Shown here piece after piece: positions 1-9,600 of a stretch of DNA of 64,000 nt. Under the pieces are notes generated by a model that saw nothing but the letters and a program-made list of their open reading frames with translations, was not told where the DNA came from and did no database searches. Source of the DNA: Flavobacteriaceae bacterium CRH. GTDB taxonomy: Bacteria > Bacteroidota > Bacteroidia > Flavobacteriales > Flavobacteriaceae. The translations under genes were made by a program, and so were the position numbers. Numbering within the stretch: position 1 is the stretch's first letter; each line of letters opens with the position of its first letter. The stretch covers positions 1-64,000 of the forward strand of contig LMAJ01000028.1 in assembly GCA_001507425.1 (NCBI GenBank), given 5' to 3'.

Positions 1-587
1 GACAAGAAATTGAATTCTTTGCAAAATTCATTCTTTGTTCTAATAATGAAGATAATTTTATTCAAATAGACGAAGAAGAAATCCGTTTTTGGATTCGTAA
101 AATTCGTACTATAAATACAGAAGATGTATTCTTTCTTAAAAAACTGAATAAAGAAATTCCATATTTCTTAAAGTACCTGCAAATGAGAAATTATTTTTCC
201 GAGCAAAAAACGAGAATGTGGTTTAAACCCGAACAGATTATGACAGCTTCCTTATTAAAGCTTGTAAATCGTAATAAAGAAGAAATGCTTATTCTTGAAT
301 TGATACATGAATGTTTTGAGAAAATGGAAGACGATGAGTTGAAATTAGCTCCTAATGATATTTTTATTCTATTGAGGAAGCAAAATAACAGAATAAATAT
401 TTCTGCTAATGAAATAAGAAATATTCTCAAACGATGGGGTTTTACACCCGAAGATAATACGAAGTCTTATTGTGGAATTGAATTATTATCGCATGGTGAG
501 TACGTAAAAGTAGATCGAAGAGGGCGTTTCTATACCATTAAAAAGATTTTGTTTTATAAAATATTTGATGCTTTGATGCAAAATTAG
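1..587 (+). CDS. Replicative helicase/primase of a mobile element (C-terminal part; start outside window)
   Basis: The reading frame is open from base 3 of the window to the stop at 585-587, so about 195 C-terminal residues are visible and the start lies to the left. The text resembles the tail of the primase-helicase proteins (DUF5906-type) found upstream of Toprim primases in Bacteroidota mobilizable elements; the region around FWIRKIRTINTEDVFFLKK is the most family-like part. The ATPase motifs would lie upstream and cannot be checked. The tail after it (EIRNILKRWGF) looks like a winged-helix end. It is followed by a 270-bp gap of TGATGCA repeats and then the primase. The role would be unwinding or priming of the excised element. 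Family assignment is from recognition only. Confidence 0.6.
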   Translation, partial: QEIEFFAKFILCSNNEDNFIQIDEEEIRFWIRKIRTINTEDVFFLKKLNKEIPYFLKYLQMRNYFSEQKTRMWFKPEQIMTASLLKLVNRNKEEMLILELIHECFEKMEDDELKLAPNDIFILLRKQNNRINISANEIRNILKRWGFTPEDNTKSYCGIELLSHGEYVKVDRRGRFYTIKKILFYKIFDALMQN

Positions 588-716
588 TATAAAGTCTTGT
601 AATTGAGCTAAAGAGATCTGCATCAAAGCTTGCATCAAACTAAAAAACAATCTTTTTTGATGCAAAACTGATGCAGGACAAAAATAAAGTGATGCATTGA
701 TGCAGCTATTGATGCA
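573..716. repeat. Cluster of eight TGATGCA/TGCATCA motifs (iteron-like)
   Basis: The 7-mer TGATGCA occurs in direct orientation at 574, 658, 669, 690, 698 and 710, and inverted as TGCATCA at 619 and 631. Several neighbouring copies are 11-12 bp apart, about one helical turn. The cluster sits between the helicase end and the primase gene, a sensible place for a replication-initiation or autoregulatory site. Function is inference. Confidence 0.5.
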
Positions 717-857
717 GTGTAATCGTAATATAATCAATGTATTAGGTGGGATTTGTATCAAAACATCAAAAAAAGAAAAAATTATAGTTCTTTTTTTCAT
801 TAGCAAATGAGCAGACTTATGCGAAATCAAATAGAAGATTTATTAAAAAAAACAATT

Positions 858-1790
858 ATGGAAAAGTTCAATTGTAAAGCAGCAAATCAAATTGATTTAG
901 TCCATTATCTTGAAACATTAGGGCATGAGCCATCAAAAATAAAAAATCAGGATTATTGGTATCTATCCCCACTGCGAAATGAAAAGACGCCCTCTTTTAA
1001 AGTGAATCAAAAACTAAATTTATGGTATGACCATGGATTAGGCAAGGGAGGAAATGTAGTTGATTTTGGGATTGAATATTTTAGATGTACCGTTTCTGAA
1101 TTTTTACAGCTTTTAAATGGTAATGGCATTTCCTCCGGTATAAGTTTATCACTTAAGAATGAGAATCAACAGTCTTCAAATCTAAGAATTGCAAATGAAA
1201 AGAAAGATAATCCCCTTGATAAAATTATCATTGTTGATGTACGCACATTGGAAAATAAGTTGTTGATGGCTTATTTACATAACCGAAGCATTTCACAAGA
1301 GATCGCAAGACAACATTGTAAAGAGGTTGATTTTTGTTTAAATAATCGAAAGCATACTAGTATTGGATTTCAGAATATTTCAGGAGGATATGAATTACGT
1401 AGTGAATGTTTTAAAGGTAGCAGCTCACCAAAAGATATCACTTTCATAGATACCCAATCAAAATCAGTAGCCGTTTTTGAGGGCTTTTTTGACTACCTCT
1501 CTTATATAATGATGAATCAAAAATCAATTAAACTACAAACAAATTTTCTGATACTTAATTCCCTATCTTTTTTTAACAAGTCAGTACAATTGATGGAAAA
1601 ACACAAAAGAGTTGATCTCTATTTAGACAGAGATTCCGGAGGTGTAAAATGTACTCATGAAGCCCTACAAAGAGATTCTACAATATATATCGACCAAAGT
1701 TTTTTATATGAGCAAAAGAAAGATTTAAATGAATGGTTAAACCAGGGACAGCAAGTTAAGCAAGGTCATAGTTTTAGACGATCTATATGA
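858..1790 (+). CDS. Toprim-domain DNA primase of a mobilizable element
   Basis: The protein synthesizes primers for the single-stranded or excised form of a mobile element. The N-terminal part matches the CHC2-type primase zinc-binding fold region in layout (WYLSPLRNEKTPSF, then LWYDHGLGKGGNVVDF), although the cysteines of a zinc ribbon are absent, as is common in this Bacteroidota family. The Toprim part has the acidic motif VAVFEGFFDYLSY and the metal-binding LYLDRDSGG near the C-terminus. An ATG at 807 would add 17 residues (MSRLMRNQ...), but the family-like sequence begins at MEKFNCKAANQIDLV, so I favour 858. It lies between the helicase and the mob genes. Length of about 310 aa is normal for the family. 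Confidence 0.75.
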   Translation: MEKFNCKAANQIDLVHYLETLGHEPSKIKNQDYWYLSPLRNEKTPSFKVNQKLNLWYDHGLGKGGNVVDFGIEYFRCTVSEFLQLLNGNGISSGISLSLKNENQQSSNLRIANEKKDNPLDKIIIVDVRTLENKLLMAYLHNRSISQEIARQHCKEVDFCLNNRKHTSIGFQNISGGYELRSECFKGSSSPKDITFIDTQSKSVAVFEGFFDYLSYIMMNQKSIKLQTNFLILNSLSFFNKSVQLMEKHKRVDLYLDRDSGGVKCTHEALQRDSTIYIDQSFLYEQKKDLNEWLNQGQQVKQGHSFRRSI

Positions 1791-1802
1791 CGTTCGAGTG
1801 GT

Positions 1803-1838
1803 AGCCAGCTATGTTTTGGTAAAACCAAAACGCTGGCT
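1803..1838. other. Long hairpin upstream of the mob genes, candidate oriT component
   Basis: AGCCAGC (1803-1809) pairs with GCTGGCT (1832-1838), and GTTTTGGT (1813-1820) pairs with ACCAAAAC (1824-1831), leaving a TAT bulge and an AAA loop. It lies after the primase stop and 140 bp before mobC. Origins of transfer usually lie just upstream of relaxase operons and contain such inverted repeats. The nic site itself cannot be located by eye. Confidence 0.45.
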
Positions 1839-1874
1839 CCCCTCATGCTATCGCATTCGTTGAGGGGATTTTTT
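1839..1874 (+). terminator. Rho-independent terminator after the primase gene
   Basis: CCCCTCA (1839-1845) pairs with TGAGGGG (1861-1867), followed by A and a run of T. The second arm and T tract are part of the tandem repeat unit, but only the first unit has the matching CCCCTCA arm, so only this one can form the hairpin. Confidence 0.6.
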
Positions 1875-1954
1875 TCATGCTATCGCATTCGTTGAGGGGA
1901 TTTTTTTCATGCTATCGCATTCGTTGAGGGGATTTTTTTCATGCTATCGCATTC
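1844..1954. repeat. Tandem repeat, 32-bp unit, about 3.5 copies
   Basis: Units begin with CATGCTATCGCATTCG at 1844, 1876, 1908 and 1940. The first three are complete and identical by eye; the fourth stops after 15 bp. Each complete unit ends with TTGAGGGGATTTTTTT and contains the imperfect palindrome ATGC-TATC-GCAT. The array lies directly upstream of mobC, so it may be a relaxosome-binding array, a terminator series, or slippage of a terminator. Confidence 0.9.
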
Positions 1955-1976
1955 AAAAAATAAATGATGAAAGACT

Positions 1977-2357
1977 ATGGAACAACAGGATGAAACTAAA
2001 AAAAATAGTGGAGGTCGACCAAAAAAGGCAATTAAAAGAGATCAACTGATGGCAATTAAATGTACGCTCTACGAGCGTAAAATAATTGAAGCCAAAGCTA
2101 AAAAATCGAATCTTACCGTTTCCGAATATCTTCGTGAAATTGGACTTACAGCAAAGATTGATTATAGAAATAAAGCCCTTCCAAAAGAAATTCTAAGTTT
2201 TACAGGAGTGCTCAATCACATGGCAGCCAACTTAAACCAGATAGCTAAAAAGAGAAATAGCAACGATGAATTAAGTCCGCTTGAACGAGCAGAATTAAAA
2301 GTACAGTCAGGTCAGGTTAAAGATCTAGCTGTGCAAATTAAAAACTTTATGTCATGA
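1977..2357 (+). CDS. mobC: MobC-type relaxosome accessory protein
   Basis: This 126-aa protein looks like the MobC/relaxosome family of Bacteroidota mobilizable elements: a basic start (GGRPKKAIKRDQ), a ribbon-helix-helix-like segment (AIKCTLYERKIIEAKAKKS, then VSEYLREIGL) and the typical FTGVLNHMAANLNQIAKK segment. Such proteins bind oriT and help the relaxase melt and nick the strand. The stop overlaps the relaxase start (ATGA, 2354-2357), showing translational coupling. It sits 140 bp after the oriT-like hairpin and tandem repeats. The gene symbol is used in the family sense. Confidence 0.8.
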   Translation: MEQQDETKKNSGGRPKKAIKRDQLMAIKCTLYERKIIEAKAKKSNLTVSEYLREIGLTAKIDYRNKALPKEILSFTGVLNHMAANLNQIAKKRNSNDELSPLERAELKVQSGQVKDLAVQIKNFMS

Positions 2358-3373
2358 TAGGTCGTGTAAGCATAGGCAGCTCTTTTTACCATTGTATTAG
2401 CTACTGTTTGGAAGATAAAAGAGAACTGTCTGAAGAGCAAAAACTTGCACTTGAATTGCAAGACCATTTGCAACATAAAGGTCGTGCAGAAGTATTAGAA
2501 TACAATAAATGCTTCGGTAACAAATATGAGCTTACACAACAGTTTAAGGATGTTAGGAAATTAAGCAGGCGTGTTGAAAAACCAATGTTGCATCTGACTC
2601 TACGTTTAGCTCCAGAAGATATATTGACCAAAGAACAATTTAGAGAGGTCGGTAGGGAATGTGCTAAGGAGTTCGGTATAGCAGACAACCAATACATTTG
2701 TGTGCTACATAAGGATACCAAAGAGCAACATATTCATATTGCATCCAATCGAGTTGGCTTTGATGGTAAGGTTGCCAATGACAGTAATAACTATAAACGG
2801 ATGGCTGAACTTTGTCGACGGCTTGAAAAGAAATACGGTCTTCAGGAAGTATTAAGTCCAAGAGCATTCCTTTCTCCTAAAGACAGGTTATTGCCTCGCC
2901 ATGACAGTAGAAAAGAAAAACTTAAAGAAGATATCGAGCAGACATTAAAATATGCTAGTTCCTATTTAGCATTTGAAAGAGATATGCGGGAGTTGGGTTA
3001 TAAAGTTCTTAAAGGCAGGGGGATTTCTTTTATAGATGATAAAAAAGTAAAAATAAAAGGAAGCGAAGTTGGTTTTTCATTGATAAAAATTGAAAAGATA
3101 TTACATCAGAAACAACAGTATGCCATGAAAAATGCTGGTGAAGAAAAAAATTATGATAGAGATAGTCAATCAATATCTAATTCTTTTAACACTGAAAAAC
3201 AAAACAAAGAAAAGCAAAGCTATAGTTTAGACAGACCAGGAGAAACAGTTGTTAAAGAGGTTTTAGGAGTTATAGGACAATTAATGGGTTCTGAATATGA
3301 GCCGGATTATATCGATCCTGAATTACGGAGAATTTCTCAAAAGAAAAAGAAGAAATCAGCATTAAGGAGATGA
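2354..3373 (+). CDS. mobA: Relaxase / mobilization nuclease (MOBP-like)
   Basis: This protein nicks DNA at oriT and pilots the strand into a recipient cell. The metal-binding relaxase motif is visible as HIHIASNRV (His126, His128, Asn132), preceded by an extra His in VLHKDTKEQ. The likely catalytic tyrosine is in the N-terminal motif SFYHCISYCLED (about residues 10-21). After about residue 250 the sequence becomes charged and repetitive. It ends in a basic KKKKKSALRR tail. At 339 aa it has the size of Bacteroidota MobA/BmpH-type relaxases. It is translationally coupled to mobC and followed 18 bp later by a membrane protein. Confidence 0.85.
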   Translation: MIGRVSIGSSFYHCISYCLEDKRELSEEQKLALELQDHLQHKGRAEVLEYNKCFGNKYELTQQFKDVRKLSRRVEKPMLHLTLRLAPEDILTKEQFREVGRECAKEFGIADNQYICVLHKDTKEQHIHIASNRVGFDGKVANDSNNYKRMAELCRRLEKKYGLQEVLSPRAFLSPKDRLLPRHDSRKEKLKEDIEQTLKYASSYLAFERDMRELGYKVLKGRGISFIDDKKVKIKGSEVGFSLIKIEKILHQKQQYAMKNAGEEKNYDRDSQSISNSFNTEKQNKEKQSYSLDRPGETVVKEVLGVIGQLMGSEYEPDYIDPELRRISQKKKKKSALRR

Positions 3374-3391
3374 TGTTAAAAAATAAAAAAT

Positions 3392-3949
3392 ATGGAAACA
3401 AATTCAAATACAGACAAAAAAGGTCATATAGAAAGAGAGACATTACAATTAGTACTGGAGGAATTTACACTGGAACAGAAAGCAAACAATCAGCATATTG
3501 AGGTGCTTATTACTGCAGTTAAAAACGTAGAGAATAAAATCGATGTATCTAATAAGGGACATAAAATAGAAAAAAATGCTTCAGAACAATTGGATATTAA
3601 GCAAATTGAGACTATTCTTCAAAAAGGTTTTCTAGACATAAAATATATGATTGGCAGGCAACCAAAAAGTATCGTTAGGAAATTCCAGATTTTGTTATTT
3701 CCTGAACAGGATGCAAAACTGTTTTATAAAATTGTTTTTGGCAGGTGGTTTTTATGGCTTGCTATAATGGTAGCCCTAAGCAATCTTTACAAATGGGGAA
3801 TACATTATAACGATAATAACAAAGAAATTGAAATGCAACAAATTCAAAATGATAGGATAAGAAAAGCTTGGGAGTATATGTATGATAATAACAATAAAGA
3901 AACTAAAAAGCTTATGAAAAAAGCGTATGTAAATTCAATGGGGGAGTAA
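3392..3949 (+). CDS. Mobilization-associated protein with one membrane helix, function unknown
   Basis: I do not recognise a family. The first ~95 residues are polar and likely helical or coiled coil (EEFTLEQKANNQHIEVL...). A single hydrophobic segment (RWFLWLAIMVALSNLY) lies at about residues 118-134, followed by a charged tail. The gene starts 18 bp after the relaxase and is in the same transcription unit, so a role in mobilization, such as linking the relaxosome to the membrane, is plausible but inferred. Confidence 0.6.
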   Translation: METNSNTDKKGHIERETLQLVLEEFTLEQKANNQHIEVLITAVKNVENKIDVSNKGHKIEKNASEQLDIKQIETILQKGFLDIKYMIGRQPKSIVRKFQILLFPEQDAKLFYKIVFGRWFLWLAIMVALSNLYKWGIHYNDNNKEIEMQQIQNDRIRKAWEYMYDNNNKETKKLMKKAYVNSMGE

Positions 3950-3994
3950 GTGAAATAATAATAGTGATATTTTCTGTTCCAGTTTGTGTATAAT

Positions 3995-4257
3995 AACAAC
4001 TATGTTGATTGGGGTATTGAAGATGATATACTAAGTCAAATCTCGAACTCATTAAAATTCCTGTTGAAGCTTTTCAGAATTTTGATGAGTAGCAAGCAAT
4101 AAATATTATTTCTAATACTTTTGGCAGACACGCTTTCAGTAATTCATTTAATTACGGAATAATTAATATTCATCCGATTAAAAAATTGATTTCACTTCAT
4201 GAAGAAAAAATAGCTTTATACGACCGTATGCTGAAAGAAAAAGATGAAAAGACTTGA
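3995..4257 (+). pseudogene. Remnant of an XRE-family transcriptional regulator
   Basis: The text DDILSQISNSLK, then IPVEAFQNFDE, then QAINIISNTF and LHEEKIALYDRMLKEKDEK matches the C-terminal half of a common Bacteroidota helix-turn-helix regulator. It is broken by a 1-bp loss in an A run near 4054 and by a TAG at 4090-4092, and the DNA-binding N-terminus is missing. Upstream of about 3995 the frame no longer looks like the family. The final stop is at 4255-4257. Confidence 0.6.
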
Positions 4258-4443
4258 AAAATTAATCAATAAATAATTTCGAGATAATTCTTATGTATAA
4301 TTAAACCGTAACTAATTGGTTGAAGATTTTTTACTATCTAAATCATTCACTTCTTGAATATAGTAGAGTTTTTATTTCTTTACAATTGTTAGATTTGGGA
4401 TGTTACAAATCAATATACCATATTGTTACAATTTATGAAAGTG

Positions 4444-4480
4444 ACAGAGTTTGTTGTATACAAATTCTGTTTCTTTTTTG
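4444..4480 (+). terminator. Probable terminator
   Basis: ACAGAGTTTGT (4444-4454) pairs with ACAAATTCTGT (4460-4470) with one G-T pair, then a T-rich stretch follows. It lies before the promoter of the LysM gene and so separates the mob region from the cargo operon. Confidence 0.5.
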
Positions 4481-4534
4481 TTTGAATACAATTTAAATTT
4501 CATTTTTTATAAGAAATACGCTGTCAATTTTATT

Positions 4535-4563
4535 TTTGTTTTATAATAAATTATTTACATTTG
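4535..4563 (+). promoter_or_regulatory. Bacteroidota-type promoter of the LysM/PAAR-like operon
   Basis: TTTG at 4535-4538 and TACATTTG at 4556-4563 fit the -33 (TTG) and -7 (TAnnTTTG) boxes with 17 nt between them. The start codon follows at 4585, so the leader would be short. Confidence 0.65.
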
Positions 4564-4584
4564 TTTTTCAACGATTTATAATAA

Positions 4585-5790
4585 ATGAATAATTTTAGAA
4601 AGTATAAAGTTCAAAAAGGTGAGACAATAGAAATAATTGCAGCAAAAATCGGAATTCCAGCTGTTGAATTAAGAGCCTATCACAATCAATATTGTGAATT
4701 GTCAGATTTAGTAGAATTAGGGCTGCCTATAAAATGGGCAGAATATATCTTATTACCATCTTCAGAAACTGTTGATAATACTAAATTGTCTGAAAATAGT
4801 CCTAAAAAAGTGAAATTAGGTAACAATAATAACTTGCGTTTATTTACAGAAAATGGTTTGAAGCAGGAGTATGGAACGATAATACTTTATAAGGAAAATA
4901 ATCAATTAATAAATAAAATTCATTTTACTTCACAAATTAAGTTTATAAAAAAATATAATGATTTTTCTATTGTAGAATATCATATCAATCAGGTATATAT
5001 AAACAATAAAGAACCCGAAATGGTTATTGAACAATTAGCTGATAAAACATCTAAGGCACTCTACCCTATAGTTTTGAGTTTGAATAGTAATGGTGAAATA
5101 CATGAAATACTTAATATTGAAGCAATACAAGAGAGATGGCAAATATTAAAACCTTCTATCCTTGAATATTATCAAGGTGGTGATGTTATAACCAAGTTAC
5201 TTTCTTCGTTTGAAAGAAGTATTCAGTCAGCATCACTATTGAAGAGAAATTTAACAGAACATCCTTTTTATACTACTTATTTTGCCCCTATATATCAAAA
5301 TTACTCACCTGATTTGTCATTTACAAATAATGATTTTGAAGTAGAAACCTTCCAAAGTATTGATGAATTTCAGAGCGCAACATCTAAAATCCTTGTTAGG
5401 CGTAAGGGAGTTGTCAAATCCAAAGTAAATTTTGACGAAAATCTACACTCTCAAAATGGAATGCATGATTACAATTTGCAGAAAATACAACTTAATTTAG
5501 AGAAAGTAGTATTTCAATCTGGAAAGTTAGATGAAGGAATTGATGGTAATATGGATTTTCAATATAAGCTGAATAATAGTTACAACACTATATTTTGTAT
5601 TGCAGGATTTATAAATACGAGAAAAGATACTAAGACAATATCTACGATTGAGTTTGAGACCTATGAAAAAATAAAGAAAAAAGAACAAAAGATGCTACCA
5701 ATATCAGAAGAAATAGATTGGAATTCCGAAATTATCAATGAAAAAATGGAAAAAAAACGAGGATTTTGGGATAATTTCTGGGGTATTTGA
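4585..5790 (+). CDS. LysM-domain protein, first gene of a putative effector module
   Basis: The N-terminus (YKVQKGETIEIIAAKIGIP, about residues 7-25, through AEYILLP) reads as a LysM domain, which in Bacteroidota often occurs in proteins next to PAAR-like spike proteins of contractile injection systems. The remaining ~340 residues are not recognised. No signal peptide is seen, so the protein is probably cytoplasmic or delivered by a dedicated machine. It has its own promoter and is followed by two small PAAR-like genes and a 1038-aa gene in the same direction. A role as adaptor or loading protein is inferred from this context only. Confidence 0.6.
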   Translation: MNNFRKYKVQKGETIEIIAAKIGIPAVELRAYHNQYCELSDLVELGLPIKWAEYILLPSSETVDNTKLSENSPKKVKLGNNNNLRLFTENGLKQEYGTIILYKENNQLINKIHFTSQIKFIKKYNDFSIVEYHINQVYINNKEPEMVIEQLADKTSKALYPIVLSLNSNGEIHEILNIEAIQERWQILKPSILEYYQGGDVITKLLSSFERSIQSASLLKRNLTEHPFYTTYFAPIYQNYSPDLSFTNNDFEVETFQSIDEFQSATSKILVRRKGVVKSKVNFDENLHSQNGMHDYNLQKIQLNLEKVVFQSGKLDEGIDGNMDFQYKLNNSYNTIFCIAGFINTRKDTKTISTIEFETYEKIKKKEQKMLPISEEIDWNSEIINEKMEKKRGFWDNFWGI

Positions 5791-5818
5791 TAAAAACTAA
5801 TATTAATATTTTTAAAAT

Positions 5819-6178
5819 ATGGAACATTTTATAGTAGTGGATAGTGCAACAATACAATGTAAGTATGGTAGTGTAGAATCAAATTTTTTAGATTTCGAGG
5901 ATCATGGATTTAAGATTGAAGATAAGAACCCTATAATTGATAGTAATGTAAATATTTGTGACTTTCTTTTTTGCAGGCTTCATAAAAGGTCATGTGAATT
6001 TAAGGCGTTAGATAAAAAATGGAAAAATTCAGCAAATTGCGGAACTACAGATGGACATTTTATTACAACAAGATCAGTATTGCTTTGCGAAGAAGGCGGT
6101 GTTGTATCAATTACTGATGCAGGACAAAATATTACTTTTGAAGAAGATGGAATGCTGAAATTTATAGATTTCGATTAG
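5819..6178 (+). CDS. Small PAAR-like protein (DUF4280-related)
   Basis: At 119 aa, it starts like the PAAR-like/DUF4280 group (MEHFIVVDSATIQCKYGSVE) and has conserved Cys pairs (CDFLFCRLHKRSC, then NCGTTDGHF) before an extended, glycine-containing C-terminal half (CEEGGVVSITDAGQNI). PAAR proteins form the sharpening tip of type VI and related spikes and carry effectors. No signal peptide. It lies between the LysM gene and the longer DUF4280-type gene, all in one operon. Assignment is weaker than for the next gene. Confidence 0.55.
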   Translation: MEHFIVVDSATIQCKYGSVESNFLDFEDHGFKIEDKNPIIDSNVNICDFLFCRLHKRSCEFKALDKKWKNSANCGTTDGHFITTRSVLLCEEGGVVSITDAGQNITFEEDGMLKFIDFD

Positions 6179-6224
6179 TTTAATTTAGGGTTAAAGAGAA
6201 ATATTAATTATCAAAATTATAATA

Positions 6225-6692
6225 ATGAGTGAAGTACATTTAGTTTGTCAAGGAGCAATTTGCAAGTGCCAATTTGGTACAGCACCCGATACTTTGAAAG
6301 TAAAAACACAAAAGAAACATTATATAAATGATTGGGAAGCTAAATCAAAATTAACGGCAACCAATAAAGATATAGGGCAAACTTTTGAAAAAAACACTTT
6401 TGGAAGTTGCTCGAAAGCCAATAACAGCCCTTGTTCTCCAACAATTACTAAATGGGATGGATTTTATGATAAAATTACGTTGAGTAATAAAGGTAAACCT
6501 TTGTTGGAAGATAGTAAAGCAACTTGTGCTGTCGCAGGAAGCGCGTGTATTGAAATTACAAATCCTGGACAAACATGTGAAGTTACCAAGCAAAATGTTA
6601 AAAATTCTGATCCCGAAGTTATTAAGGTACTTAATCCGGCAATGAGTTTAAGTATTGATGAAGTTGGAGAATTGCAAATACCAAATCTGTAA
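6225..6692 (+). CDS. DUF4280 / PAAR-like spike-tip protein
   Basis: This 155-aa protein reads as DUF4280, a PAAR-like family: LVCQGAICKCQFGTAPDTLKV at the start, IGQTFEKNTFGSCSKANNSPC in the middle and LLEDSKATCAVAGSACIEI near the end. Five or more Cys residues are in conserved positions. Known PAAR-like proteins cap the VgrG/spike trimer and link effectors to it. No VgrG, Hcp, sheath or ClpV gene is present in the window, so it would have to use a machine encoded elsewhere. It ends 5 bp before the next gene. Confidence 0.75.
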   Translation: MSEVHLVCQGAICKCQFGTAPDTLKVKTQKKHYINDWEAKSKLTATNKDIGQTFEKNTFGSCSKANNSPCSPTITKWDGFYDKITLSNKGKPLLEDSKATCAVAGSACIEITNPGQTCEVTKQNVKNSDPEVIKVLNPAMSLSIDEVGELQIPNL

Positions 6693-6697
6693 AGAAA

Positions 6698-9600
6698 ATG
6701 AGCGATAACAAATTAAACCTAATTCCTGTATTAGAAAAAGGTCAGTCTTATGATGCCTCAACAGGAACTCTTACTCTGAATAAAGAAGGAGTTATTTCTG
6801 TTACCATCAAACAATATAAGGAAGATAAAAAAAGAATAGAAGCACTAGAAAAGAAAAAGAAAGATACACTTGAATATTCCAGACAAAAATGGGAACAACA
6901 TGCTAAAGAAGGCTGGAGTAAAAAAAAGCTACAAGAAAATTACGATGCCAATATGCAGGAATCGGAAAAATTGGATAAAGAATCTCGGGCAATTTTAGAC
7001 AAATATGAAAATGTAAATTGGTGTTGGCAGTTGGTTGGTAATAAGTTAGACTACAATAAATTATCTCACAATGAATCCTTACTTAAAGGGATAGCTGATA
7101 TAAAAAGCACAGGAACACAAAACGTCTCATTTCCTGCATTTTTAGTAGGAGGTGGAATGGCTTGGCTTGAAGCTTTTCATGAAAAAGAAGGAGCAGTTGG
7201 AAAAACACCATACGGAATATATGTAAAAGCAAAAGGGATACCAAAAATATTACGAACAGAATGGACAGATTTTGAGTATCAGCCAATAGTTGGAAGTATT
7301 GGTTTTATGTCTAAAGTAATATTACATATCTACACTTCTGGAATGTACGGGCAAGAAGTCGAAATAGAATTAAATGACAAGGATTTGTTTACTCGTAATG
7401 ATAAATTGAGTTTTTCTGGTAAGGCAACTTTTGATAGAGAAGTAAATATATTAAAAATAAAGAAAAATGATATTGGTAAAGTAGCGATATCTGGCTTGCT
7501 ACACAATGGGAGAATGACAGCTGATAAAAAAGAACAGTATATTCAAAAAATAGAAGTAGAAGTATTAGTTGATGCAACTTGGGAGAAGCAAGGAGGGAAA
7601 ATATTAGAAATATTCCCTCGTATAAAATCATATGAAACAGATACTTATTTTGAAGACTTTGACCCAAGTTATTTAAACGTTGAGGAGAAAAGTTTGATAC
7701 TTACTGCAGTTAAAGAAGTAAGTAATAATGTTGCTGTAGTTGGAGCAGTAGAAACAAATGAAAGTGCTTTTCATCATTGTAGATATGATTTAATAAAAGC
7801 TTCTTATTCAAAAAAAGCTAATAGTTTAGGAAATCAATCATTAGAGGTTGAATTATTCAATTCAAATAAAGAAGGAGATAAAATTAAAAGTAAATTAATT
7901 ATGCCTGTAATTGCAGGTGTAAGAGAAGGAAGAAGAGAATTAAAAATAACTTTAGATTCCAACACTGATGAATGTCGTTTCGAAGATGATAAAGAGAAAA
8001 CACATAAAGGTAGGGTAATTAACTTATCTCAAATTCATGACGCAATTGTAATAGAAGAAAGTACGAGGGTAAATGAACATAAAATATATGATAAAAACGA
8101 GTTTAAAATAGGTAATGAGAAAGGCAAAGGAATTAGGTTTGGAAAAGAAGAAGAAGGGCATATAGATACTGATGACGATAATGAAATTTCAAATACACAT
8201 ACTAAATATAAAAACTCTGTTAGCGGTCTATTTGGAATAAGTAGAGAATCAAAAACTACTCTCTTTGAAAATAAACAAGTTAGAGGTTTGTATCCTAATT
8301 CAGATACAGAAATAATACTTGATATTGGATATGATTATGGGGATGAATCTATATCAAGTCTTTTAAAGTATAGATGGCCATTGAGCAAAAAAAATTTACA
8401 ACACTATCCAATTATATTACAAACATGTTGTTTTACAAAGCAATTAGATATAACAGTATTTCCTGATATAAAATGGATTTTGCAATTTGCGTATGATTGT
8501 GATCCTGAAGAATTTCAAGACATGCGAAAAGAAAAATATGATGAATATTTAGTGCGAGTTGAAAAATTAGATGATAAAGTAAAACCACAGAAACTAGATG
8601 AAAAAATACGACAATTAGATGCAGAAATTGCACAGGCAAATCAGGATGCCAGCAGAGCTAGTGGTAAAAAGAAAGATTCTTACAAGAAATTAATTACAAA
8701 ATTAGAAAAATTAAAAATTAAAAATAAAAATCGAAAAGAAAGATATAAAGACAATAAAAAAAAGGAGCAAAAAGTATATAAAAAAGATAGACCGGATTTA
8801 TTTAGTTTTAAAGAAAACGTAGAATCAGGGCTTTCTGATTTAGTTGTATCATTACATGCAGAATATGATAGACCTGGAGAAGCTGTAGAAGTATCCGGTA
8901 GCTATAAGCAATTTGTAAATTTAGTAAAACAATTGACTGAAGTTACTCAAATGATTGATCTTATTTTGGATGGTAAAAAGAAATCTCAAAAAAAATTAGA
9001 TAAGAAATTTATACAAATTGATGAAGAAAAAGCGAAGAAGCAACTAGAAGCAATTGGAGACGCTCTAAAAGGAAGGTCTCTTTTTTCAAAAAACTTAATA
9101 CCTCCATCGTTAGCTGTATTAGGTTCATGGTATGCTGAAAATCCTAAAGATATAAATATAAGTCAAGTAGGGATAGTTGGTGAAATTCAAGTTCTAGCGA
9201 AGCCATTAATAGGGGCTGAAATTTCGATGGATTTTCTAGCATTGGCTCAAAGAGCACACCCGATAGCCCGTGGATTAATTACTCTAATAGATTTTTCAGA
9301 AGCAGTAGGTGTTGGTCCAAAAATAACATTGGAAATAGAAATAAGCGGACAAATAGAGATAGAGGGTAAATTTAGGTGTAATAGTGCAAGTGAAACTTCT
9401 AACTTTAATCAAAAATCTTTAGCTGGGGATGCTGAAGATGATAGTCCTTTAACTGCAAGTGGGGTTTTTGGTTTAGAAATAAGAGGAAAAATTGAATTTT
9501 CTAAAAAAGCAAATTCGTATATTTTTGGAAGTGTTGTGGTATTTGCAAATGCAGGTTTCGAGGTAAAAACAGGAATAACTCTTTCTGGTGCAATTAAGGC

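Noticed and set aside
1844..1954. CRISPR array
   Set aside because: The 32-bp units are contiguous and identical with no variable spacers, and no cas gene is near.
6351..6593. Reverse-strand ORFs inside the PAAR-like, 1038-aa and other large genes
   Set aside because: They are shadow frames with unusual composition and no start or context support.
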